Positions 1 to 8,973 of a stretch of 64,000 nt of DNA are shown here, piece by piece. The stretch's first letter is position 1. Every line of letters begins with the position of its first letter. The stretch covers positions 85,580-149,579 of the forward strand of contig JAFEGO010000054.1 of NCBI GenBank assembly GCA_018239845.1, given 5' to 3'. This stretch comes from Verrucomicrobiota bacterium. GTDB lineage: Bacteria; Verrucomicrobiota; Verrucomicrobiia; Opitutales; Opitutaceae. The notes under the pieces were generated by a model. That model did not search any database. It worked only from the letters and a program-made list of their open reading frames with translations, and had not been told where the DNA came from. Both the position numbers and the translations under genes were made by a program.

Positions 1-3000
1 ACTGTAGGAGGTAAAGTTGCCGAAGGCGACGATCTTGGCGTCGGATTGCAGGGCGAGACCGGCGACGTAGTTGTTGAAAGCGTTGTTGTTCGGCGGGGCG
101 AAGGTGGTGTCGATCGCGCCGGTGGAGGTCAGCGAGGCGATGTTGCTGCGGTTGGTGCCGTTATACTGGGGGAAGAAGCCGCCCGCCACGATCCGGCCAT
201 CCGCCTGCAGGGCGAGGGTGTTGACGCCGGAAAGGAACCCGCTGCCGGACGTCGTGATAAACGCGGTGTCGGGCGAGCCGTCGGCATTGAGCCGCGCGAT
301 GTTGCCGACATTCAGCCCGTTGATGGTGGCGAAGGAGCCGCTGACCAGAATCTTGCCGTCGGACTGGAGGCGGACGATCGAGGGGTAGGTGCCGTTGATG
401 CCCGTGCCCACGGCGGAGGAGAAGCCGGTGTCGACGGTGCCATCGGCATTGAGCCGCGCGATCCGATTGGTCAATGCAGCGGAACCAGTATAGGCGGTGA
501 AGGTACCGACGGCGATGATCCGGCCATCCGGTTGAAGGGCCAGCCCGCTGACGAGGGCGTTGAAGTTGCTGCCGTTGGCGAAGGAGCCATCGAGCACGCC
601 GCTGGCATTGAGCCGGACGAGCGAGCCGCAGTTGGCCCCGTTGAAAGTGGAGAAATTGCCGCCGACGACGATCCGTCCGTCGGGCTGGGCGAGGAGCGCG
701 TACACGTTGCCGCCAGGGCCGTAGAACGAGCCGGTGCCGAAGGAAGTATCAACCGTGCCATTGGCATTGATCCGGGCGAGGTTGGAGACGGGCGCGTCGT
801 TGACGAAGCTGAAGCCGCCGCCGATGACATACTGGCCGTTGGCCACGGGTACGATGGCGGATACAATGCCCGGCGCGTGCATCGCGGCGGTGAGGCCGGG
901 GTCGACCGTGCCATCCGTCGCGAATTTGACGATGCCGTGGTGGGCGAGGTTGTTGATGGTGACCCAGCCGCCGCTGACGACGACCTTGCCGTCGGTCATG
1001 ACCCCGAGCACACTGGGCGTGCTGGGCATGTTGGGGGTGAAGGTAGAGTCAAGAGCACCCGTCGCGCCGTTTACCCGCGCGAGGGCAAAACGGTTCATGC
1101 CGCCGTAGGCGCCGAAGTAGCCGCCGACGTAGAGATTGCCCGAGGCGGCGTCGCGCGCCAGGCTGTTGACGGTGAAGGCGGGGCCGGCATTGGCGGGCAG
1201 GAAAGCGGTGTCACGCGCGCCGGCGGAGGTGAGGCGCATGAGGTAGCCCGCGGCCGCGGTGTTGAAATTGGAGAACTGGCCGCCCACGACGATGCCGGTG
1301 GCGTCGAGGACGACGACATTGACCGTGGAATCGAAACCGGTGCCAAGAGCCGTGGCGAACGCGGTGTCGAGCGAACCATCGGTATTCAAACGGGCCAGAC
1401 GGTTGGCCGTTGTGGTGCCGAAATTGGTGAAAGTGCCGCCGACCACGGCCTTGCCGTCGGCCTGGAGCACGAGGGTGCTGACGGTGCCGTTGAGCCCGTT
1501 GGTGGCGCTGCCGTAGCCGGTATCGAGCGAGCCATCGGGGTTGAGCCGCGCGACATCAAGGCGGTTGGTATTGTTGTAGTTAGTGAAGTTGCCGCCGGCG
1601 AGAATCCGGCCATCGGTTTGGACCGCGAGGGCGTTGACCGTCGCGTTGAAGCCGGTGCCGGGATTAAAGGCCTGATCGAGCGTGCCGTCGGTATTGAGCC
1701 GCGCGATATTGTTGCGGGCGACGCCACCCACGAGGCGGAAGTTGCCGCCGATGACGAGCTTGCCATCAGCTTGGACCGCGGCGGACCAGATGGTACCGGC
1801 CACCGTGGCCGGCGTGTAGGCGGTGTCGACCGCACCCGTGCCGAGGAAACGCGCGATGCCAGGGGAGACAGTGCCGTCGATACGGGTGAAGGAGCCCACC
1901 ACGTAGAAGCCGCCGCCGCTGATCGGGACGATGGCGTTGGCCCCGCCGGCATACTCCACGCGGGCAAAATTCGGGCGGGCCCGGTAGATCGAGCCGTAGT
2001 TGGCGGGCGTGACGTCGATCTGCACCGGCACCGATGCCGTAGTGCTCGCCCCGTCGGAGACGACGACATCGTAGGCGCCGGCATCGGTGGCGCTCACCCC
2101 CGTCAACGTGAGGGTGGCGGCGGAGGCGACGGCGAGATTCTGGCCGTTTTTGCGCCACTGGTAGGTGAGCGCGCCGGCGCTGTTGGAGGTGGCCGCCACA
2201 GTGAGCGTGCGCGAGCCGCCGACAGCGGTGGCCCCGCCCACGGGCTGCAGCGTGATGGTCGGAGGCTTGGCCGTGCCCATGAAACGGGCGACCCCGCGGG
2301 GCGAGCCGTTGTTGAGGCTCACGAGCGAGGCGTTCAAATAGACGCTGCCGTTGTCGCCAATGGTGAGGCGGGTGGCCCCGGAGCCGCCGGGATAGCCGGT
2401 GGTGCCGTTGAGACCGAACGTGGTATCTATAACTCCACTACTTGTAACGCGGTAGGCCGGGCCGCCGGAAAAGTCGCCGGTGACGATGAATTTCCCGTCC
2501 TCCTGGAGGACAACCTGGTTGATCGCCGCATCGACCGCGGCGGGCATCGCGAAGGAGGTGGCGTGGATGTTGCCGGAGTCGGGGTCGATGATGGCGAAGC
2601 GGTTGACGGCCGTGCCGTTGTACGAGGTGAAGCTGCCGTAGATCACGAGCCGGCCGTCGGCCAGGTAGAGGAAACCGGTGATCGCGCCGCCGGACGGACC
2701 CGCAGGATTAAAGCTGGGATCACGCGTGCCGTCGCCATTCAGGCGGACAAGACCCGGAATCGACTGACCGCCATAAGTGCCGTATGAGGTGCCGTTGAAC
2801 CCGACCGCGACCAGCAGGTCCGACGCGCTGGTCGGATCGCTCTGGTCGGGATTTTCGATAACCGCGGTGGGAGCGTTGCTGAACCCGCCGCCCACGCCGG
2901 TGCTGAAGGCCGTGTCCAGCGAACCGTTGGCATTGAGGCGCATGATGTTGCCGTTAACCGGGGTTCCATTATAGGAAAACGTGTTGTTAGTCCCAAAGCC

Positions 3001-4923
3001 GATGCCGGTGAGGATGAGGCGGCCACCGGAGAGCGCGGTGGGCGGGAGAATATAATTGCTCGGGCCGCTGCCTGCATTGAAGGACTGGTCGATGCTGCCA
3101 TCCGTATTGATACGGACGAGACGGTTGGCCGTAGCGCCATTATAGGTGACGAAGTCGCCGATCGCGACGTACTTGCCGTCACCCTGACGGACCGCGCGGT
3201 AGATGCCGAAGGTGGAGAGACCGTTGAGGCCGAAACCGGAACCGCCGGGGAACGTGCTGTCGAGCGTACCGTCGGGTTTGATCCGGATGGCTTGGCCTAG
3301 GCCTGAGGTGTTGCCGACAACGTCGATGGAGCCGAAGAGGGTGAACTTGCCGTCGGCCTCGAGGAAGCCGCCGCCGGTGTAGGCCGGGCGGTAGGCCAAC
3401 GAACTGGGCGAGCCGGCAAGCGTGCCATCGGAGTTGACGACCGCGACGCCGATCCGGCGCTGGCCAAGGAGCTGGTTGAAAATGCCGAAAAGTAGGACGT
3501 TGTCGCCCGAGAGAGTGGTGGCGGCGAGATTGCGACCGGCGGTGGTCGAGCTGAAGAAGGAGGTCTGCGCGACGTTGCCGCCGACGGTGAGGGCGGAGTC
3601 AAAGGCGCCGGTGGTGCCGTTGAGGCGGACGAGGCCGGCGGCGTTGTTACCCTGAAACAGGGTGAAGGAGCCGCCGGCAAAGATGCGTCCGTCGCTCAGT
3701 ACGGTAGCAGCAGAGACAATACCATTGGTGGTGCCGGTAGTCGCGGGCGCGAATGTAGTATTCACGTTACCGGTACCGGCATCGAGGAGCGCGATGCGGT
3801 TGCGAGTCAGCCCGCCAATGGTGGTGAAGGCGCCGCCGACGAGGTAGCGGCCGTCGCTGAGTCGCGTGAAGGTGAAGACGGTGTTGTTGGTGCCGGCCGT
3901 GCCGCCGAACGCGGTGTCGAGGGTCGCGCCGGTGCTGTCCACGCGGGCCACGCCGTTGCGAGTGGTGCCGTTGACCGAGATGAAGACACCGCCGAAGGCG
4001 ATTTTGGCGTTGGTGCCGGGCTCGGCGATGATGGAGTAGATATGGGAACCGGCGTTCATCGCGATGTTCACGCTGAACGTGCTGTCGAGGGAACCGTCCG
4101 CATTGAGGCGGTGCAGGACGTTGGTGCCGGTGACCGCGCCGGTCACGAAACTCGTGCGTGCGACGAGGGGTTTGCCATCATCCTGCACCGCGAGCGCGGT
4201 GACGGAGTTGACGGCGGTGGAGACAACGTCGGTGGATTTCCATGCGACGTCGTGCGTCAGGCCGCTGCCGGTGAGCCGCGCGAGGCCGGCGCGAGGCAGG
4301 CTGTCCACCGCGGTGAAATCGCCGCCGAAGTAAACCGTGCCGTCGGGCGCCACCGCCAGGGCGTAAACGATGCCGTTGACGACCGGGGACTGCCAAGTCG
4401 TGTCGAGGCTGTAGTCGGCGTTGAGGCGGGCGAGCCCGGCGCGGGCGGACAGACCCCAGCGGACAAATTCACCCGCGACCAGCCACTGACCGTTGGCCAG
4501 CGGCGCGGCGGCGTAGACGCGCGTGGAAATCGTGAGGGGATTCGGATCCCAATTGGCATCGGCGGTGATCTGGCCGGGATAAGCCGTGGGCGTGATGGCG
4601 AAGAGGAAAGGCTGGGACGTCGTGGAGCCGCTGGCATCGGTGACCACCACATCGTAGATGCCGGCAGCGGCACGCGTCACCCCAGACAAGGTGTAGCTGC
4701 CGCCGGTGGCTGCCGGCAGTGCGATGCCGCCGCGGCGCCACTGGTAGGTCAGCGTGCCGGTGCCGGTCGCCGTCACGGTGAAAGTGGCGCTCCCGCCGCT
4801 GTAAACGCCTTGGGCCGGTGCCGCGGGTTGCGTCGTGATCACGGGTGCGGCCCGGAGCCCGGCCATGGTCAGGCTCAGGCCGGCGAACAGCGTGAAAAGG
4901 AGCCGGGTAATAAACTTTTTCAT
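1..4923 (-). CDS. Giant secreted delta-60 repeat protein with two Ig-like domains (3' end outside window)
   Basis: The frame is open from the ATG at 4923 to the window edge, 1,641 codons with no stop. It begins with a clear signal peptide (MKKFITRLLFTLFAGL, cut near GLRA). Residues about 25-110 form an Ig-like domain, followed by roughly two dozen delta-60 units (DUF5122 type). The unit hallmark is ALQxDGKIxxxGxF followed by RLNADGSLDTxF. A second Ig-like domain (YQWRKNGQ, TDAGAYDVVV) interrupts the array near residues 880-975. Delta-60 units are thought to form beta-propeller-like folds in exported bacterial proteins; ligand and role are unknown. No PEP-CTERM or other sorting signal is visible because the C-terminus lies outside. 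The gene is monocistronic as far as can be seen, and no strong Shine-Dalgarno precedes the start. Confidence 0.9.
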   Translation of the reverse strand, partial: MKKFITRLLFTLFAGLSLTMAGLRAAPVITTQPAAPAQGVYSGGSATFTVTATGTGTLTYQWRRGGIALPAATGGSYTLSGVTRAAAGIYDVVVTDASGSTTSQPFLFAITPTAYPGQITADANWDPNPLTISTRVYAAAPLANGQWLVAGEFVRWGLSARAGLARLNADYSLDTTWQSPVVNGIVYALAVAPDGTVYFGGDFTAVDSLPRAGLARLTGSGLTHDVAWKSTDVVSTAVNSVTALAVQDDGKPLVARTSFVTGAVTGTNVLHRLNADGSLDSTFSVNIAMNAGSHIYSIIAEPGTNAKIAFGGVFISVNGTTRNGVARVDSTGATLDTAFGGTAGTNNTVFTFTRLSDGRYLVGGAFTTIGGLTRNRIALLDAGTGNVNTTFAPATTGTTNGIVSAATVLSDGRIFAGGSFTLFQGNNAAGLVRLNGTTGAFDSALTVGGNVAQTSFFSSTTAGRNLAATTLSGDNVLLFGIFNQLLGQRRIGVAVVNSDGTLAGSPSSLAYRPAYTGGGFLEADGKFTLFGSIDVVGNTSGLGQAIRIKPDGTLDSTFPGGSGFGLNGLSTFGIYRAVRQGDGKYVAIGDFVTYNGATANRLVRINTDGSIDQSFNAGSGPSNYILPPTALSGGRLILTGIGFGTNNTFSYNGTPVNGNIMRLNANGSLDTAFSTGVGGGFSNAPTAVIENPDQSDPTSASDLLVAVGFNGTSYGTYGGQSIPGLVRLNGDGTRDPSFNPAGPSGGAITGFLYLADGRLVIYGSFTSYNGTAVNRFAIIDPDSGNIHATSFAMPAAVDAAINQVVLQEDGKFIVTGDFSGGPAYRVTSSGVIDTTFGLNGTTGYPGGSGATRLTIGDNGSVYLNASLVSLNNGSPRGVARFMGTAKPPTITLQPVGGATAVGGSRTLTVAATSNSAGALTYQWRKNGQNLAVASAATLTLTGVSATDAGAYDVVVSDGASTTASVPVQIDVTPANYGSIYRARPNFARVEYAGGANAIVPISGGGFYVVGSFTRIDGTVSPGIARFLGTGAVDTAYTPATVAGTIWSAAVQADGKLVIGGNFRLVGGVARNNIARLNTDGTLDQAFNPGTGFNATVNALAVQTDGRILAGGNFTNYNNTNRLDVARLNPDGSLDTGYGSATNGLNGTVSTLVLQADGKAVVGGTFTNFGTTTANRLARLNTDGSLDTAFATALGTGFDSTVNVVVLDATGIVVGGQFSNFNTAAAGYLMRLTSAGARDTAFLPANAGPAFTVNSLARDAASGNLYVGGYFGAYGGMNRFALARVNGATGALDSTFTPNMPSTPSVLGVMTDGKVVVSGGWVTINNLAHHGIVKFATDGTVDPGLTAAMHAPGIVSAIVPVANGQYVIGGGFSFVNDAPVSNLARINANGTVDTSFGTGSFYGPGGNVYALLAQPDGRIVVGGNFSTFNGANCGSLVRLNASGVLDGSFANGSNFNALVSGLALQPDGRIIAVGTFTAYTGSAALTNRIARLNADGTVDTGFSSAVGTGINGTYPSIVRLQSDGKILVSGSFATINGLNVGNIARLNADGSPDTAFITTSGSGFLSGVNTLALQADGRIVAGGFFPQYNGTNRSNIASLTSTGAIDTTFAPPNNNAFNNYVAGLALQSDAKIVAFGNFTSYS

Positions 4924-5431
4924 AAGGGAGAACGCTTGCACTTATTGATAACGAAATTTTGACAGCGAAATTTCCAGGGGTACGGAACGCACGAAGGGGG
5001 AAAGCTACCTATCAAGCCGCGTCAAAACTCACGACCGTAACGCGAAATGAATACAGCACATATCGAAAGCATATAGCATTCGATAAAGGCAAAACCCGGA
5101 CAATTGACGCTGGAGGAATCAAAGGAGGGGCCCGATGTTATCGCATAGGCTGCCCAGGAGGGCATGTAAGGTCAACCTTCATCCAGCCTTAACTTTTCGT
5201 AAACAAGCACTAGTAAAAGGGAAACACATTAGGCCATATAGATAGGGTATAGAATTATTATAAAATGGGTATTATATCCCACAAATCATCGACCTGTATC
5301 TATATCGCATTTTTATTGCACCTGAGGGCCGATAACTCCCTTCATCGCTTGGGTGCGGCCCTCATGTCGCGAAACCCCGTTGCCAAGGAACGGAAAATCG
5401 AAACACCCTAGTTTCTCACCCCGATTCAGTT
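4924..5431. other. AT-richer divergent intergenic region
   Basis: This 508-bp stretch separates the divergent delta-60 gene and the Gfo/Idh/MocA gene. It is clearly more AT-rich than its neighbours, especially around 5215-5320, so it probably contains both promoters. A 77-codon open frame at 4959-5192 has no plausible start context or recognisable product and I do not accept it as a gene. Apart from the inverted repeat listed separately I see no RNA gene or mobile element. Confidence 0.5.
5323..5364. promoter_or_regulatory. Perfect 9-bp inverted repeat upstream of the oxidoreductase gene
   Basis: Arms TGAGGGCCG (5323-5331) and CGGCCCTCA (5356-5364) are perfect complements separated by 24 nt. 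The element ends 67 bp before the ATG at 5432. It could be an operator or a leader hairpin. There is no following T-tract, so a terminator is less likely. Confidence 0.4.
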
Positions 5432-6472
5432 ATGAAAACCTACTCCAACCCCGCAGAGATCAAAGTCGGTGTCGTCGGCTACGGCGGCGCCTTTAACATG
5501 GGGCGCCAGCATCTGAATGAGATGCGCGCCGCCGGCATGATGCCCGTCGCCGTGACGGAGGTCGATCCAAAGCGGCTGGAGGTGGCCAAGGTGGATTTCC
5601 CCGGCATCGAGACCTACAGCAGTGTGAAGGACATGCTCGCCCGCTCGAAGGTGGACCTCGTGACGGTGATCACGCCGCACAACACCCATGCTCCGCTCGG
5701 CCTCGAGATCCTCAGCGCGGGTCGGCACTGTGTGCTGGAAAAGCCCATGGCGATCACCACGGCGGAGTGCGATGCGATGATCGCCGAGGCCAAGGCCAAG
5801 GGCGTAATCGTGAGCACCTATCACAACCGCCATTGGGACGGCTGGATTCTCAAGGCCCTCGAGATCGTCCGCGCGGGCACGATCGGCAGCATCGTGCGCG
5901 TCGATCTCTTCATGGGTTCGAACAACCCGCCGCATGCGTGGTGGCGCTCGAGCCGCTCGATTTCCGGCGGCATCCTCTACGACTGGGGCGTACATCTCCT
6001 CGAATACGCGCTCCAGCTCATCCCCTCCCCCATCACCGAAGTCTCGGGCTACGCCAGCGAAGGCTACTGGTCCGCCCAGCCCGGCCACCCCTACCCCAAG
6101 GACGCCAACGAGGACGAGGCCCAGGTGACAGTGCGCTTCGCCTCCGGCCAGCGCGTCAACCTGCGTATCAGCTCGGTTGATGCGACGCCCGAGCGCGGCT
6201 TCATCAAGATCACCGGCACGAAGGGCTCGCACCTGATCGAGTGGAACGACTACGAGACCACGGTCGCCCTTCCCGGCGGCCTGATCCAGACCACGCGCGG
6301 CAAGAATCCCGATGGCCAGGGCCACAAGTTCTACGAGAACATCGCGGCGCACCTCACGCGCGGCGAGGCGCTCATCATCACCGGCGAGTGGGCCCGCCGC
6401 CCGATCCACATCCTCGACCTCGGCGTGCAGAGCGCCAAGCAGGGCCGCGCCCTGCCGGTGGTGCACAGCTAA
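5432..6472 (+). CDS. Gfo/Idh/MocA family NAD(P)-dependent oxidoreductase
   Basis: The 346-residue protein has the usual family length. The N-terminal Rossmann motif is GVVGYGGAFNMG (residues 13-24). The family motif EKP lies at 103-105 and the C-terminal-domain motif DWGVH at 184-188, which matches the DxGxH helix that carries the catalytic-region histidine. These enzymes oxidise or reduce sugars, inositols and related polyols; the substrate cannot be told from sequence alone. No signal peptide is present, so it should be cytosolic. It stands alone: the next gene is on the opposite strand and convergent, with the stop codons only 19 bp apart. An inverted repeat lies in the upstream region. 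Confidence 0.9.
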   Translation: MKTYSNPAEIKVGVVGYGGAFNMGRQHLNEMRAAGMMPVAVTEVDPKRLEVAKVDFPGIETYSSVKDMLARSKVDLVTVITPHNTHAPLGLEILSAGRHCVLEKPMAITTAECDAMIAEAKAKGVIVSTYHNRHWDGWILKALEIVRAGTIGSIVRVDLFMGSNNPPHAWWRSSRSISGGILYDWGVHLLEYALQLIPSPITEVSGYASEGYWSAQPGHPYPKDANEDEAQVTVRFASGQRVNLRISSVDATPERGFIKITGTKGSHLIEWNDYETTVALPGGLIQTTRGKNPDGQGHKFYENIAAHLTRGEALIITGEWARRPIHILDLGVQSAKQGRALPVVHS

Positions 6473-6491
6473 ACGCCTCGCCGTCCGCCGC

Positions 6492-7355
6492 TCACCGCCC
6501 GGCCGCCAAGGCCGGGTAGGTGAAGGCGAGGAAGTGCACGGTGTTGAGCGTGAAGTGCGCGAGGATCGACGCCTCGATGCTCCGCGTGTGCCGGTAGATC
6601 CAGCCGTAGCCGAGTCCGGCAACTGTCGCGAGCGCCACGTAGGCCGCGCCGCCCGCCGCATGCGCGAGCCCGAAGAGCACCGCGGCAACGCCCAGCGCCA
6701 GCCATGAACCGCCGAGGACGTTTTGCCACGCCCGCTGGAGCTGCGCCTGCACGAAACCGCGGAAAAGCGCCTCCTCGGCCATGCAGGTGAAGAGGAGATT
6801 CACCCCGAGCCAGAGCAGCGTCTCCGCCGGCAGCTTGGGCGCGAAGCGCACGTAGCCCATCGCCAGCGAAAGCACCATGATGAGCGCGATCAATGCACCC
6901 GCGCGCGGCGCCAGCGCCGCCAGCATCGCGCGCCACTCCCCGGCCCGTGTGAGCCGTGCGTGGCACCAACCGAGGATGAAGAGCCCCACGAGGGTCTTGT
7001 CGAAATTGAGATAGAGCGTGAACGGCAGCGCATCCGGCGTGAAGCGCACCGCATCGATCACGCGCGGGTTGTTGAAACCTTCCGCGCGGTGCAGCATCAG
7101 CACCGTCGCGAGGCCGACCAGGGCGAGTCCGCTGATCACCCGCTGCGCGCGGCCCGCCTCCGGCCGGGAAAACAGCCAGGCCGCCACGGCCAACCCACCC
7201 ACCGCCACCAAGCCCACGGGCGCAACCACGCCGGTCAGCAACGCCGCTACCAGCGACGCGGCGAACAGCAGCAGCCAGGCGTGCCTCCGCCACCCCGCCC
7301 CGGGCAGCCAGAGCGCGAGCACCGCCAGCGCGAGGACGGCGTAGGTGGCGATCAT
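6492..7355 (-). CDS. CPBP family intramembrane metalloprotease (Abi/CAAX-type)
   Basis: Predicted 287 residues, nearly all hydrophobic helices. The three CPBP motifs are present: EEALFRG, LAHAAGG and ASILAHFTLN, which supply the Glu and His residues of the intramembrane metal site. I choose the ATG at 7355 because it overlaps the stop of the preceding M50 gene as ATGA, the usual sign of translational coupling. A longer frame reaching 7451 would overlap that gene heavily. CPBP proteins process prenylated or membrane peptides, or act in bacteriocin self-immunity in some bacteria; the substrate here is unknown. Co-transcription with a second membrane protease suggests a shared membrane-proteolysis role, which is inference. 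Confidence 0.85.
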   Translation of the reverse strand: MIATYAVLALAVLALWLPGAGWRRHAWLLLFAASLVAALLTGVVAPVGLVAVGGLAVAAWLFSRPEAGRAQRVISGLALVGLATVLMLHRAEGFNNPRVIDAVRFTPDALPFTLYLNFDKTLVGLFILGWCHARLTRAGEWRAMLAALAPRAGALIALIMVLSLAMGYVRFAPKLPAETLLWLGVNLLFTCMAEEALFRGFVQAQLQRAWQNVLGGSWLALGVAAVLFGLAHAAGGAAYVALATVAGLGYGWIYRHTRSIEASILAHFTLNTVHFLAFTYPALAAGR

Positions 7356-8263
7356 GCCTCGCGGATGGAGCGGTCCCACGAACGCAGCGGCTTGCCCGCG
7401 CCGCAGTTGGGACAGAAGGTGATTTCGCTCACCGTCGCGCAGTGCGGGCACGTCCCGTTGGTGGTGAAAGGATCAAACGGCTGGCTGCACGCGCGACACC
7501 GCCAGTACGGCCCCGCCGGCGGCGGCGTGTGGCACTCGGGGCAGGCAAACCCATCGTGCCGCGGCAGCTGCTCAACTTTCCGGATCGCCTTGGCCTCCTG
7601 CAGACCGCGCCAGCAGATGGAGAGGAGAAAAAACGCCATGACGCCGTTCCACAGCGATTGCCGGTAAAACGCGTAACCGAGAAACGCCACGCCGCCGACA
7701 AGCCCGATGATTGTGGCGACCATCAGGCTGCGCGCCCGGCCCAAGGGATACCACAGCACGGAGCGCAGGATTTGACCGCCATCCAGCGGGTACATTGGCA
7801 GGAGGTTGAAAATCAGGAGCCCAAAGTTGATGAGATAGATCGTGTAGAAAAACCGCCCGGCATCCGGCACCTGCTGAACCCATTCCGTCCGATCAACCCA
7901 CAGCAGCAGCCCAAAAAGCACGGGCACGAGCACCACGTTGACGAGCGGCCCGGCGGCGATGCTCCAGAGCGTGGCCCCGGGACGCTGCGGTGGATTGACA
8001 TAAGCCACGCCACCCAAAGGCCAGAGCACGATCTGATCGGCCTGACCGCCCACACTCCGGCAGGCCGTGCTGTGTCCGAACTCATGCATCAGCACGAAGA
8101 GCATCAGCGCGAAATACTCCGCCGCCGCCCAGACCGGCGAATCGTAAGATTTTACGCGGGTGGAGATCGAATAGAAGGCCACTAAAAACCACGACCAGTG
8201 GATAAAGACCTCAATACCCCAGAGGCGGAAGAGACGGAGTGCACCTGATTTGGTCGGAAGCAT
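7352..8263 (-). CDS. Site-2-protease-type M50 metalloprotease with C-terminal zinc ribbons
   Basis: The 303-residue membrane protein carries the zinc motif HEFGH (residues 60-64) and the second metal-site motif in NLLPMYPLDGG (about 153-163), both inside hydrophobic segments as in S2P enzymes. The C-terminal ~75 residues are soluble and hold four CxxC pairs (CPEC, CRAC, CPHC, CPNC), which look like two rubredoxin-like zinc ribbons. This arrangement is seen in small M50 proteins of the SpoIVFB/rhomboid-like subgroup, and the ribbon may regulate access or bind a partner. It is the first gene of a two-gene operon with the CPBP protease and is divergent from the ferritin-like gene. Confidence 0.9.
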   Translation of the reverse strand: MLPTKSGALRLFRLWGIEVFIHWSWFLVAFYSISTRVKSYDSPVWAAAEYFALMLFVLMHEFGHSTACRSVGGQADQIVLWPLGGVAYVNPPQRPGATLWSIAAGPLVNVVLVPVLFGLLLWVDRTEWVQQVPDAGRFFYTIYLINFGLLIFNLLPMYPLDGGQILRSVLWYPLGRARSLMVATIIGLVGGVAFLGYAFYRQSLWNGVMAFFLLSICWRGLQEAKAIRKVEQLPRHDGFACPECHTPPPAGPYWRCRACSQPFDPFTTNGTCPHCATVSEITFCPNCGAGKPLRSWDRSIREA

Positions 8264-8358
8264 GCCCGAGGGCTAGTGGCTGCCCGACAAAGCTCAAGGC
8301 CGGCGCGTTCGTCGAAACCCCTTGTCTGTCCCGCCCTAGGTGATTCACACTAGGAGTT

Positions 8359-8973
8359 GTGAAGCTCGCGCATCCGCCGCTCGTCGATCTCCTCCAGAAA
8401 GCCTACTCGGCGGAGCACGCGGCGGCGCTGGCCTACATCGGTCACGCGGCCTCCTTGCGCGACCCGGCCGCCAAGGCCGCGGTGAAGCAGATCGAGGACG
8501 ACGAGTGGCACCACCGCGAAAACGTCCTCGCGCTCATGCGCCGCTACGACGTGCCGGTCTCGCGGGCCTACGAGGTGCGGTTTTATCTGATCGGCCAGGT
8601 CATCGCCGCGAGCTGCCACGTGATCGGCTGGTTCATGCCGTACTTTTTCGCCGGCAAGCTGGAGAGCGGCAACGTCTGCGAGTACTTCGTCATGCTCCGC
8701 TACTTTCGCTCGCTCGGCATCACGGAGCACGACGCCGTGCTCTACGACATGGGTATGAAGGAAAAGGAGCACGAGGTGTACTTCCTCGGGCAGATCGAGG
8801 ACAGCCGGCTCCTGCCGTTTTTCGAACGCGTTTTCGCGTGGGGCCGCCATCACTCGCGCAACGACGTGGATCTGGAAAACAAGTACCCGGTCGCCGAATC
8901 CCTGCGCTACTGCACGACCCACACCTCCCCCGCCCCGGCCCCCCGGCCGGAAGCCGCCGTCACCGTGATCTGA
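8359..8973 (+). CDS. Ferritin-like diiron protein (COQ7-like fold)
   Basis: The 204-residue, helix-rich protein has two ExxH-type pairs: Glu in AEHAAALAY, EDDEWHH, ESGNVCEY and EKEHEVYF. Their spacing fits a four-helix carboxylate-bridged diiron centre as in ferritin-like and demethoxyubiquinone hydroxylase (COQ7) proteins. The start is a GTG just after a TAGGAG Shine-Dalgarno-like sequence, with short spacing. The C-terminal 20 residues are Pro/Ala-rich and probably disordered. The stop overlaps the next gene start as TGATG, so the two are coupled. Whether it oxidises a quinone, stores iron or has another role cannot be told here; no ubiquinone genes are nearby. Confidence 0.7.
   Translation: MKLAHPPLVDLLQKAYSAEHAAALAYIGHAASLRDPAAKAAVKQIEDDEWHHRENVLALMRRYDVPVSRAYEVRFYLIGQVIAASCHVIGWFMPYFFAGKLESGNVCEYFVMLRYFRSLGITEHDAVLYDMGMKEKEHEVYFLGQIEDSRLLPFFERVFAWGRHHSRNDVDLENKYPVAESLRYCTTHTSPAPAPRPEAAVTVI

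Noticed and set aside
46..2787. A 913-codon open frame on the + strand
   Set aside because: It is antisense to the delta-60 protein. Its Gly/Ala/Asp/Val-rich, periodic sequence mirrors the repeats on the other strand and has no domain of its own.
4959..5192. 77-codon frame in the AT-rich gap
   Set aside because: No start context, no recognisable sequence, and position in a divergent promoter region.
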